A stretch of 64,000 nt of DNA from Chloroflexi bacterium AL-N1 (GTDB lineage Bacteria > Chloroflexota > Chloroflexia > Chloroflexales > Roseiflexaceae): contig WYDT01000013.1 of NCBI GenBank assembly GCA_013122435.1, positions 1-64,000 of the forward strand. Reading direction: 5' to 3'. Under the pieces are notes generated by a model that made no database searches, was not told the DNA's origin, and saw only the letters and a program-made list of their open reading frames with translations. Every line of letters starts with the position of its first letter. Positions within the stretch are counted from its first letter, which is position 1. Positions 44,652 through 52,606 of the stretch are shown one piece after another. Position numbers and translations under genes: made by a program.

Positions 44652-46973
44652 TTAGTTAGTGGTTACAAGTGGAAGATATAAACGCGTATCAGACATTTGG
44701 TCTTTTGACTGAGCAAATACGGCAAACTCACCCGGTTGAGTAATCGTGTAGGTTAATTTATTAGCATCAACATCTCTATTTATAATATCAAGACCTTCAG
44801 TCGTCCACTCCTGCAATTCATCGTCCCAATACCGAAGTTCTACATCCATCTCATCTAATAACTGCTCAATCGCATCATCATATTCAACAGTCACTGTGGC
44901 AGGTTCAGCAAACGCAAAATCTGGGAGTGATTGAAAATCTTCAAACGCGTCAAAGACAAAATGAGGTCCAGCAAACGTCATATTCTCAGGGGTTGGCCTT
45001 TCCTTGACGACATCATCGTATATCAGCACAAGACTCTCTGAGAGTGCGTCTGTTGGCGCCATGAGTTCGGTGGTAAACGTCTGATCATTCCCATCTGAAG
45101 TGAATACCTTACTCTTGGTCTCAGTAGCACTCAACGTTAAGCCCGTTGCACAGGTATCATCACCACGATACACCATATTGGAAAGACGTGTTTCTTCACC
45201 CTCTTTATCAATGGGCATAACCTGGAAAAAGCACACATCATCGGCCACGTCATCGAGAGCAGTGCTGGTCTCAAAACTGGATTTTGCACTGGTCTCTATC
45301 AATGTTGTTGAGGTCGGATGGGTATCACCATACACCTGATAAGATGCAATCTCGGTCGCACCATTCCAGCTATACGCCAAACGCTCACCTTCTTCATCGG
45401 TTGTAGTCATAAGTGTTGGCTCAGTGTTGGGGAAGCCCTGCCACGGGAAACGAAATGCGCGATAATTCGCATATGGTGGATCAAAAGACAATTCGAATAC
45501 CTTGATTCCCTCAGGAGTTACCTCCGTAGCTGCTGTGGTTACTGAGCCCCAACCAATAAGTGCATTTCCGTTTGGCAATCGTTGATGATTCCCCATTGCT
45601 ACTGCATAGATATCTGGAGTATTGCGATATTCCCATACTTTGGTAACCGTCTTGTTTTCCTCATCAATCTCATACTCTACTGCACGTGAGTACTCTGGTT
45701 TTTCATACGACCGATTGTCATATAAAGTAATGTTGCCATTGGAGAGACGACGAATGTCATGCTGATAGCGGAACTGCTCGTCATTCTCGAACGTAAATTC
45801 ATTCTGTTTACCGCCAAGACGCCAGATAACATCCCCCGTCTGTCGGTCTATTTTTGTGATTTCAGACAGGTTTCTACTGGAAATAAGAATATTGCCATCA
45901 AAATCAAGTTCGACCGCATTCCCATGAACATAATCAACTGTTCGAGTAGTGAGATCGACAAAGGTATCTGTAATAGCAATATGATCAGCACTATTCCACT
46001 CAAATACCACATTTCGCGACTCATCCAACTCCTGGACGATAAGATCAATTACTGTGGCATCTGATCGACCACCTATATCACTCAGATCGGCTGGACGATG
46101 GTGATAAATCATCAAAAGCACATGACCATTGGGGAGTATTTGTATGCCATGAGAGTCCGCAATATACCCATTACCTGCGGAGATCGTCTCGATAACTTCA
46201 TATGATGAATCCATCACTCGATATGCGTTGATACCATATTCGTAATACGTCAACAGACCATTTGGCTGTTTCTTAAAGTCTGGGGCACGGATGCCATCAG
46301 GCATGGCCTTATGATAAATAAGTTCACCGCTATTATCAACAATAATAAGAAAAGAGTTTTCGATATCACCACCCCAGGGTCTATTATTAAGAAAGATGTA
46401 GCCATTATCTGTCCCTTCTGCCGGGGTAGTGATATTGATCGCAGGAAATGTATCTGGGACAGTCACATAATCTGATGCTTCTTTTCTAATAGTGTCCAAA
46501 GCAGGTGCTGTATCCTTTCGTGCTGCACTATGGCTTTCTGAGACGAAATCATCAATAGTTGGCGCATCTGTGTAGGGAAGTGCTTGTGATGAAACGGTGA
46601 AATCAAATGACACTGACTGTAGGGTGCTTCCCTTTGTCGTTTTAATACCTCGATCAACAGTCACAGATACCATTTCGCCAGGAACAAACATCTTGTCAGG
46701 ATCGAAAATAATTGTGCGCTCATCATCAGCCACAAAGACGTTTCCCTCATGAACACCACTTTCACTACCAAGAATGTTGAACAGTTTCGCATGTACACTC
46801 TGGTCTTGAATAGGATCAGCGCCGCGCAAAGCAATAGTGGTTCCAGCAGAGGCATGTTGTGCATCTGGGCGAGGCGCTAGATACTCGAACGTAGTGGCAG
46901 ACTTAGTCTGGGAAGGGACGACAAAAGTAATGAGCAGGATTATACTCATCAAAAGCAGGCGCATAGATTGCAT
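44652..46973 (-). CDS. Secreted arylsulfotransferase (ASST)-like beta-propeller protein
   Basis: 773 residues with a signal peptide (LLLMSIILLITFVVPSQTKSA; cleavage near residue 26). Residues ~40-130 are an Ig-like domain (GTTIALRG..VSVTVDRGIKT). Residues ~175-530 are an ASST-type propeller: NGYIFLNN, GELIYHKAMPDGI, DSHGIQILPNGHVLLM, VVFEWNSADHI, YVHGNAVELDFDGNILISSRN, QHDIRRLSNGNITLYDN and GNHQRLPNGNALIGWGS. The His of HGIQ, HGNA and QHDI are the family's active-site-like positions. The C-terminal part has Fn3-like repeats and a last beta domain. Acceptor and true activity unknown. Promoter and strong ribosome binding site (TAGGAGGAG) upstream. Confidence 0.75.
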   Translation of the reverse strand: MQSMRLLLMSIILLITFVVPSQTKSATTFEYLAPRPDAQHASAGTTIALRGADPIQDQSVHAKLFNILGSESGVHEGNVFVADDERTIIFDPDKMFVPGEMVSVTVDRGIKTTKGSTLQSVSFDFTVSSQALPYTDAPTIDDFVSESHSAARKDTAPALDTIRKEASDYVTVPDTFPAINITTPAEGTDNGYIFLNNRPWGGDIENSFLIIVDNSGELIYHKAMPDGIRAPDFKKQPNGLLTYYEYGINAYRVMDSSYEVIETISAGNGYIADSHGIQILPNGHVLLMIYHHRPADLSDIGGRSDATVIDLIVQELDESRNVVFEWNSADHIAITDTFVDLTTRTVDYVHGNAVELDFDGNILISSRNLSEITKIDRQTGDVIWRLGGKQNEFTFENDEQFRYQHDIRRLSNGNITLYDNRSYEKPEYSRAVEYEIDEENKTVTKVWEYRNTPDIYAVAMGNHQRLPNGNALIGWGSVTTAATEVTPEGIKVFELSFDPPYANYRAFRFPWQGFPNTEPTLMTTTDEEGERLAYSWNGATEIASYQVYGDTHPTSTTLIETSAKSSFETSTALDDVADDVCFFQVMPIDKEGEETRLSNMVYRGDDTCATGLTLSATETKSKVFTSDGNDQTFTTELMAPTDALSESLVLIYDDVVKERPTPENMTFAGPHFVFDAFEDFQSLPDFAFAEPATVTVEYDDAIEQLLDEMDVELRYWDDELQEWTTEGLDIINRDVDANKLTYTITQPGEFAVFAQSKDQMSDTRLYLPLVTTN

Positions 46974-47014
46974 AACTCCTCCTACAGTACATAATGGAAA
47001 CCTTGTGGGATCTC

Positions 47015-47043
47015 ATAGTAGCATGAGTATCAATAAGTTGCAA
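47015..47043 (-). promoter_or_regulatory. Promoter of the ASST-like gene
   Basis: Minus strand TTGCAA (47043-47038), 17-base spacer, TACTAT (47020-47015), about 40 bases upstream of ATG 46973. Confidence 0.6.
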
Positions 47044-47156
47044 AATGGTAAATGAGAAAGCGCTTTTGGGATAAGACAATGTATGAATAAATGCCAACTT
47101 TTACTTTTGGAGCCATATAGTACACTTATATCTACTCGTTATAACACTCAATTCAC

Positions 47157-48035
47157 ATGGAGACAACTGTGCATTTCAAAGAAATTTCGCCCGCACAAAA
47201 CGCGCAAGAGGTACAGACACGACACGAAGGCAACCGACAGGCGTGGAATGAGGCGGCGCAGGAATACGCAGCAAACAACGAGCAGCGCGTACAGGATCTA
47301 CAAGCAGGGAAGAGTAACCTGCATCCGGTTGAGCGCCGTAATCTTGTACGACTTGGCCCATTCCAAGACTGGTGCCAAAGAGCCATCCATCTACAATGCG
47401 CGAGTGGCTACGATACCCTTTCCCTGTTGTTGGAAGGTGTTCACGAAGTCGTTGGCGTTGATATCAGTGATGGGCATATCGAGAATGCCCGACTCACCAG
47501 TGAGCGACTCGCCATGCCAGCAACCTGGTATCGTTGTGATGTCCTTGATACCCCTGATGAATTGAACGGAACGGCAGATCTGGTGTATACCGGGCGAGGC
47601 GCCATCAACTGGTTGCACGACCTCGATGCCTGGGCGAAAGTAGTGCAGCGCTTACTCAAGCCAGGTGGCATTATCCATCTGCTCGAAGACCACCCGGCAT
47701 CGTGGCTCTTTGACCAGAACAGCGCAACACTGGTTGCATCAGAGCTTGACTATTTTAACCATGCCGAAGCAAATCAGGGCTGGCCATCAAGCTACCTAGG
47801 CGATGAAGGCAGTTCACTTGGGCCATCTGGTACACCTGTAACCGAGCAAAGCACCAAGTATGAACGCCTCTGGACCATTGCCGATGTTGTGCAGGCATTG
47901 ATCAGCGCAGGACTCACTATCGAATATCTTGGTGAACACCCCGAGCCATACTGGGACGCCTTCCCACAGCTCAGGAGTGACCAGAGAGCTAAAATCCCCA
48001 TGACCTATAGCCTTATGGCACGGAAAGCAACATAA
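47157..48035 (+). CDS. Class I SAM-dependent methyltransferase
   Basis: 292 residues. SAM-binding region: AIHLQCASGYDTLSLLL (motif I, ~residue 80; the usual GxGxG is CASGYD), VVGVDISDGHIENAR (motif II acidic, ~residue 100), CDVLDTPDELNGTADLVYTGRGAINWL (motifs III-IV) and LLKPGGIIHLLEDHP. Typical of small-molecule methyltransferases of the Methyltransf_25/11 type. Substrate unknown. Its stop overlaps the start of the next gene (TAATG), so the two are translationally coupled. Confidence 0.8.
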   Translation: METTVHFKEISPAQNAQEVQTRHEGNRQAWNEAAQEYAANNEQRVQDLQAGKSNLHPVERRNLVRLGPFQDWCQRAIHLQCASGYDTLSLLLEGVHEVVGVDISDGHIENARLTSERLAMPATWYRCDVLDTPDELNGTADLVYTGRGAINWLHDLDAWAKVVQRLLKPGGIIHLLEDHPASWLFDQNSATLVASELDYFNHAEANQGWPSSYLGDEGSSLGPSGTPVTEQSTKYERLWTIADVVQALISAGLTIEYLGEHPEPYWDAFPQLRSDQRAKIPMTYSLMARKAT

Positions 48036-48538
48036 TGAGTGACGCCCTGGAAACACTTCGTTGCATTTTAAGCGCACCAGAGGCCAATGATATCGAGCAG
48101 ATTGTGAAGTTGTACACCGATGCGAGAGTGCGGGAGTTTCTCGGTGGGCCAGCGGATGCAGATACCATCCGCACACAGTTTCGCATCATCATAGACACCG
48201 GTACAACCAAAAACCTCTGGGTAGTCCGCTGCAAGGCCAATCGTGCCTTCATTGGTGCGGTGTCGCTCGACCCACATCACGATGGTACCGATACGGAAAT
48301 TTCCTATCAATTACTACCCAAATGGTGGGGAGAAGGCTATGCACAAGAAGCCGTACAGGCAGTTATTAACTATGCTCTAAAAGACCTTACATTATCACGT
48401 GTCATCGCGGAAACACAAACTGCCAATGTAGCCTCCTGTCGGTTGCTTGAGCATATCGGCATGCACTTTGAACGACATGTCGAACGCTTTGGCGCAATGC
48501 AATCCATCTATACAACGACGACTCGCAGGCAGGTGTAG
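48035..48538 (+). CDS. GNAT acetyltransferase, RimJ/RimL type
   Basis: 167 residues. Features of the ribosomal-protein-acetyltransferase-like GNAT group: an N-terminal ADADTIRTQF region, IGAVSLDPHHDGTDTEISYQLLPKWWGEGYAQEAVQAVINYAL (acetyl-CoA loop, from ~residue 76) and ANVASCRLLEHIGMHFERHV at the end. Substrate could be a protein N-terminus, an amino acid or an antibiotic. Coupled to the methyltransferase by a one-base overlap. Confidence 0.85.
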   Translation: MSDALETLRCILSAPEANDIEQIVKLYTDARVREFLGGPADADTIRTQFRIIIDTGTTKNLWVVRCKANRAFIGAVSLDPHHDGTDTEISYQLLPKWWGEGYAQEAVQAVINYALKDLTLSRVIAETQTANVASCRLLEHIGMHFERHVERFGAMQSIYTTTTRRQV

Positions 48539-48670
48539 GCCAGTCGCATGAAAGGTGTTACAATAGCGTCGGAAGCAAACAGGATGAGCAGGAATTGATA
48601 TTGCTCAACCAAACTGAGCAACCTCAAGACAATGTGACAAACGCACATAGCAGACCAGGAGTTGCGAACC

Positions 48671-49981
48671 GTGAGTACTGAGTGGAGCAAACCAGCCAAG
48701 TATATTGTCGGGGTAGCATTGGCCTTGCTGGTGATTGGTGCGATCTATATCAGTCGCCCAGTCATTCCACTGTTGATCATCGCTGCCCTGCTTGCGTATA
48801 TTGTCAGCCCTATCGTTCGCTGGCTCCACTTACAAGTGAAAATGCCCCAAGGTGTGGCTGTGCTGTTGACCTATCTGGGTGTTATCGTCACTGTTCCCAT
48901 TGTTATCGGTCTGCTGATACCATCGATTGTCAATGCAGTAAATAATGTCCTGACTATTGATTATCAACAACTTGTTGTACGTAGCATCAACTGGACTCGG
49001 AATGTCCTTCTGTCGATTGAGGCAGTGGAAATACCGTTTGCACCACTCGATAATTCAATTGATGAAACAATTGGAACTTTCTTACTTGCTCTGGATGAAA
49101 CAGCAGTTGCCGATGCCGTAGCACTCCCAACGCTCGATAACATCTTTCCTTTGCTTGGTTCAGCCATTACTGCAACCTTTGGTGTAGCTGTCGATCTCAT
49201 TGGTTCTGCCCTCGCATTGCTGATCGTCCTGATTTTTATCTTGCTGGCCTCCATCTATATGAGCCTCAGTGCCCACACCTATGTCGATGGGATGTTAAAA
49301 GTTGTCCCGGAGCCATTTCGTCCAGAGATAGCCACACTGTTCGAACGTATCGGCACTATGTGGAATGCCTTTTTCCGTGGTCAACTCACGTTGATGATCA
49401 CCATTGGTATTATTGTGTGGATTGGGCTGGAAATTCTTGGTATCCCAGGCGCCTTTGGGCTAGCCATCGTAGCCGGGCTGCTTGAAGTCGTTCCTAACCT
49501 TGGCCCAGTCCTGGCGACGATTCCTGCGGTGCTGGTCGCGTTGATTCAAGGTTCCACGGTATTCGATCTGAACCACGGCATTATTGCACTGATCGTCATC
49601 GGCTTCTATGTCCTGGTCCAACAGCTAGAAAATGCCATCATTGTACCGCGCATTCTCGGCGAGGCCGTTGATCTCCCGCCGCTGGTCGTGATGAGTGGCG
49701 TGCTGATTTTTGCGTCCTTTGGCGGCATTCTGGGCGCACTGCTGGCCGCTCCCATTATTGCCTCAGCGATAGAAATTATTCGCTACGCATACCGCAAAAT
49801 CCTGGGTGAGCCACCCTTCCCCGATCCTGATGAGAAAGCCACTGAGCCAGAACGTGATTCACAACAAAATCCCCTGTCAACGCTCATAGAACGCATTCGG
49901 GCCATGCTCTCGCAGGGAAGTCGGCCCCCTCAGCCTGAGCAGAGGCGACCACCACAACCTGAACAGAGGCGTGATAAATAA
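48671..49981 (+). CDS. AI-2E family transporter (YdiK/PerM/TqsA-like)
   Basis: 436 residues from GTG 48671, with AGGAG about 9 bases upstream; TTG 48662 is too close to the same site. Seven to eight transmembrane helices: SRPVIPLLIIAALLAYIVSPIVRWL near the N-terminus, a long soluble middle loop, then FFRGQLTLMITIGIIVWIGLEILGIPGA, VPNLGPVLATIPAVLVAL and the diagnostic QQLENAIIVPRILGEAVDLPPLVVM. Members move varied substrates, and the AI-2 link is historical only. The cytoplasmic tail ends in a short tandem repeat (PPQPEQRR twice). Confidence 0.88.
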   Translation: MSTEWSKPAKYIVGVALALLVIGAIYISRPVIPLLIIAALLAYIVSPIVRWLHLQVKMPQGVAVLLTYLGVIVTVPIVIGLLIPSIVNAVNNVLTIDYQQLVVRSINWTRNVLLSIEAVEIPFAPLDNSIDETIGTFLLALDETAVADAVALPTLDNIFPLLGSAITATFGVAVDLIGSALALLIVLIFILLASIYMSLSAHTYVDGMLKVVPEPFRPEIATLFERIGTMWNAFFRGQLTLMITIGIIVWIGLEILGIPGAFGLAIVAGLLEVVPNLGPVLATIPAVLVALIQGSTVFDLNHGIIALIVIGFYVLVQQLENAIIVPRILGEAVDLPPLVVMSGVLIFASFGGILGALLAAPIIASAIEIIRYAYRKILGEPPFPDPDEKATEPERDSQQNPLSTLIERIRAMLSQGSRPPQPEQRRPPQPEQRRDK

Positions 49982-50106
49982 GTCTGCATAACTCACTCAT
50001 AAATAAAAACATATTTTCGCGTTCTGGTATACTGTGTGCTTAGATATGGTTCAATCAAGTATGCGCCACTGGTCACACACGACCCGTGGCTGTAGCGAGG
50101 GAATCC

Positions 50107-50673
50107 ATGAACGAGCACGTGTTTACTGATCGTGATTTTCCCGACCATCTGCGTTGCCAATATATGTCGTTTCTCCGCACTCACTGGTGGTGGCTCTTTC
50201 AAGGGGAACAACGGCTACGAACAACAATGTGGCCCGTCGATATCGAACCAACGCATGTCGTGCTTGAGGAGTCTGGGATTCTGATCAGCTATGCTACCAT
50301 AGTCAACAAAATGGTGGGGCACACAGATACCAGCTTTCGTACGGCTGCTATCAGTGCCGTTTTCACATATCCGGCGTGGCGAAAACAGGGCTATGGGCAG
50401 CATTTGATGAATCTGGTCACTGAGCGTATTCGCACCAACGATTATGACATTGCCATGCTCTTCTGTGAGTCGGAGATTATGGAACTCTACCACAAATCGG
50501 GCTGGCTGGCCATGCAATCGCCAACGCTAAGTGGCGATCCAGCGAATCCGAGCAGTTCAGCCGATGATGAATACCCCGAAACACGGATGATGCTGTTTCT
50601 CTCTGAGCATGGCCAAGCCCATCAGGCGGCATTCGACCACACGCCCGTCTACGTTGGAAAGCATAGTTGGTAA
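50107..50673 (+). CDS. GNAT-family N-acetyltransferase
   Basis: 188 residues from ATG 50107 (GAGGG upstream; GTG 50086 less likely). Acetyl-CoA site VFTYPAWRKQGYGQHLMNLVTERI (~residue 84-107; RKQGYG is the R/Q-x-x-G-x-G/A motif) and LFCESEIMELYHKSGW near residue 125. Closest in look to aminoglycoside-2'-N-acetyltransferase-type GNATs (TTMWPVDIEPTHVVL, VNKMVGH), but the substrate is not determinable. The 3' end overlaps an open frame of the LRR gene, which probably starts after it. Confidence 0.78.
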   Translation: MNEHVFTDRDFPDHLRCQYMSFLRTHWWWLFQGEQRLRTTMWPVDIEPTHVVLEESGILISYATIVNKMVGHTDTSFRTAAISAVFTYPAWRKQGYGQHLMNLVTERIRTNDYDIAMLFCESEIMELYHKSGWLAMQSPTLSGDPANPSSSADDEYPETRMMLFLSEHGQAHQAAFDHTPVYVGKHSW

Positions 50674-50740
50674 GCGATTACACAAACAGGATCGAGAGAT
50701 ACGACGATGGGGCAGACAAAACGCTTATTGTAGAAGGGTA

Positions 50741-51739
50741 ATGAGTAATCGTATGACTACGTCTAAATCTGTACCGCAAGAAAGAGATATTACGGAGACG
50801 ACACCGCCTCATCGCATATCGACACTGAATTTGACCGGACAACAGCTGACTGAGCTTCCCGAAGGTCTGGGTGCGATGACTAACCTCCGCGAGTTGTGGC
50901 TGGATCAGAACCAACTGACTGTGCTCCCCCACAGCATTGGCCAACTCACCCACCTCGAAACCCTGAGCGCGTACTACAACCAGCTAACGACACTGCCCAA
51001 TGCAGTATGGCAATTGACACAACTGCGCGTGCTCAATATCTCGGTCAATCGCTTCTCAACTCTACCTGATGAGATCGGTAACCTGACCAACCTGGACATG
51101 CTCGATCTGGGTCACAATCAACTCACCGAGCTTCCCACAACACTTGGCAACCTCGTTAATATGACTGGATTTCTCTATCTGAGTGACAACCAACTCACGA
51201 GGGTTCCCGAAACAGTTGGCAATCTGAGCAAACTCGCCTATCTCAACATCAGCGAAAACCAATTGACCAGCCTTCCCGCAACCATTGGCAATCTGGCCAG
51301 CCTCGTCGAGTTGCGGCTGTACCACAATCAGTTGAGCACGCTCCCCGACTCATTGGGCAACCTAAACCATTTGCGGGAACTGCATGTGCATCACAATCAG
51401 CTTACCACATTACCGGAGCGCATCGGTCATCTAGGACAGCTCAGAAAACTTATTTTAACCAATAACAACCTGACTGAACTACCTGAATCGATTGGAACTC
51501 TGAGCAAAATTACGGAGTTAGACTGTCGAAACAACCGTTTAACCAAGCTCCCCGACACACTTGGCAACCTGAACCAACTTGCCTATCTCGACCTGCGGGC
51601 CAATCAACTAACGACACTGCCCGAAAGCATACAACACCTCGAACGGCTGGAGAAGCTCGATCTGCGGTGGAACAAAGCGCTGCAACTCCCCGGATGGTTA
51701 TCACAACTGGAACAACGGGGATGTCTTGTGTATGTGTGA
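50741..51739 (+). CDS. Leucine-rich-repeat protein
   Basis: About 332 residues from ATG 50741 (GAAGGG close upstream; ATG 50753 is the alternative). After ~28 polar residues come about twelve 23-residue repeats of the form L-x-x-LP-x-x-IG-x-L-x-x-L-x-x-L-x-L-x-x-NQ, the SDS22/bacterial-LRR type. There is no signal peptide or transmembrane segment and no attached effector or GTPase (Roc) domain, so it is a free cytoplasmic protein-binding solenoid. At DNA level the repeats are well diverged, not a recent expansion. It converges on the CPBP-protease gene with no gap. Confidence 0.9.
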   Translation: MSNRMTTSKSVPQERDITETTPPHRISTLNLTGQQLTELPEGLGAMTNLRELWLDQNQLTVLPHSIGQLTHLETLSAYYNQLTTLPNAVWQLTQLRVLNISVNRFSTLPDEIGNLTNLDMLDLGHNQLTELPTTLGNLVNMTGFLYLSDNQLTRVPETVGNLSKLAYLNISENQLTSLPATIGNLASLVELRLYHNQLSTLPDSLGNLNHLRELHVHHNQLTTLPERIGHLGQLRKLILTNNNLTELPESIGTLSKITELDCRNNRLTKLPDTLGNLNQLAYLDLRANQLTTLPESIQHLERLEKLDLRWNKALQLPGWLSQLEQRGCLVYV

Positions 51740-52606
51740 TTATCGCTTGCGCCGCTGCTGCCGCCACCAACTGAGCCCAAAGGCTAGTGCCACGCTCAGA
51801 TGAATGCACATGCTCAAGAGCCCTGGATCGGGATGGCCAGGGCGACCCGTCCAGCGGCGCGGACCATGCACCCGCAGTGGCCGGACCGATGGTGCGAGAT
51901 CGGCGGCCCCAAATACACCCAGCTGGATATAGTTCCAGAACCAGTGATACCCCACCGACATCCAGATCGTCCCCGTTCGCAACCGCATGACCGTCAGCGC
52001 TAATCCCGCCGCTGAATGCCCGACGAATGACAACCAGGTCCACCTGTGAATGAGTGCGAAGAGCGCAATCATAAACGTGGCTGCTGGACCCGTCCCATAC
52101 GCCTGGCGTAGCGTATCGAACCCATACCCCCGAAAGACCAGCTCTTCATTGCAAGCGACCGCCAGATCACCCAACCCGTTCACTACTAAGCTTTCACCAA
52201 CTGCTGCAGGCGAGGTCTCTTCCCACCCCCATCCTGAAAGCTCTCCCCAACCTTTGGCTTTGAGCATAGACATATAGGTTAGAAACGCTGCCGTACCTAA
52301 CCCCATACCCTGAAGTAGTCTAGGGATATCCTCTCGAGTCGGCATATACGGTTGCTGCATGCGCTCCTCAGGGGTAAGTCGAACCAGCATATACGTGAGG
52401 GCGATAGTGAACGGCAGACCTAACGCATGCACTTTTACTCCCCGGTAAGAGGTGGTACGTTTAATCGAACGCGATATCACATACATATACACCATAACGG
52501 TCATTATGTATATAAGACCACGTGTTGCTGGCGAACGGCGGAGATGTTCCACCATTGGAGTAGTTCGGTCAGGATGTTGATTTGGCTGATGTGAAGGTGT
52601 GTACAT
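51740..52606 (-). CDS. CPBP-family (CAAX protease/bacteriocin-processing) intramembrane metalloprotease
   Basis: 288 residues from ATG 52606, with AGGA upstream. About seven hydrophobic helices. The family's active-site motifs are present: EELVFRGYGF (E154, E155, R159), FALIHRW (H187) and HWFWN (H221, N225). In eukaryotic Rce1 this fold cleaves prenylated CAAX proteins; in bacteria it matures or protects against peptides. It is the last gene of the ComQXPA-like operon: its start lies inside the end of the histidine-kinase gene (38-base overlap). I infer that it may cut or export the isoprenylated peptide or give self-protection. The C-terminus has a Pro/Arg-rich loop before a last helix. Confidence 0.85.
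   Translation of the reverse strand: MYTPSHQPNQHPDRTTPMVEHLRRSPATRGLIYIMTVMVYMYVISRSIKRTTSYRGVKVHALGLPFTIALTYMLVRLTPEERMQQPYMPTREDIPRLLQGMGLGTAAFLTYMSMLKAKGWGELSGWGWEETSPAAVGESLVVNGLGDLAVACNEELVFRGYGFDTLRQAYGTGPAATFMIALFALIHRWTWLSFVGHSAAGLALTVMRLRTGTIWMSVGYHWFWNYIQLGVFGAADLAPSVRPLRVHGPRRWTGRPGHPDPGLLSMCIHLSVALAFGLSWWRQQRRKR

Noticed and set aside
50753..51739. Repeat-rich DNA of the LRR gene as a nucleotide tandem repeat
   Set aside because: Periodicity is at protein level (23 residues); the DNA units are too diverged to call a tandem repeat.
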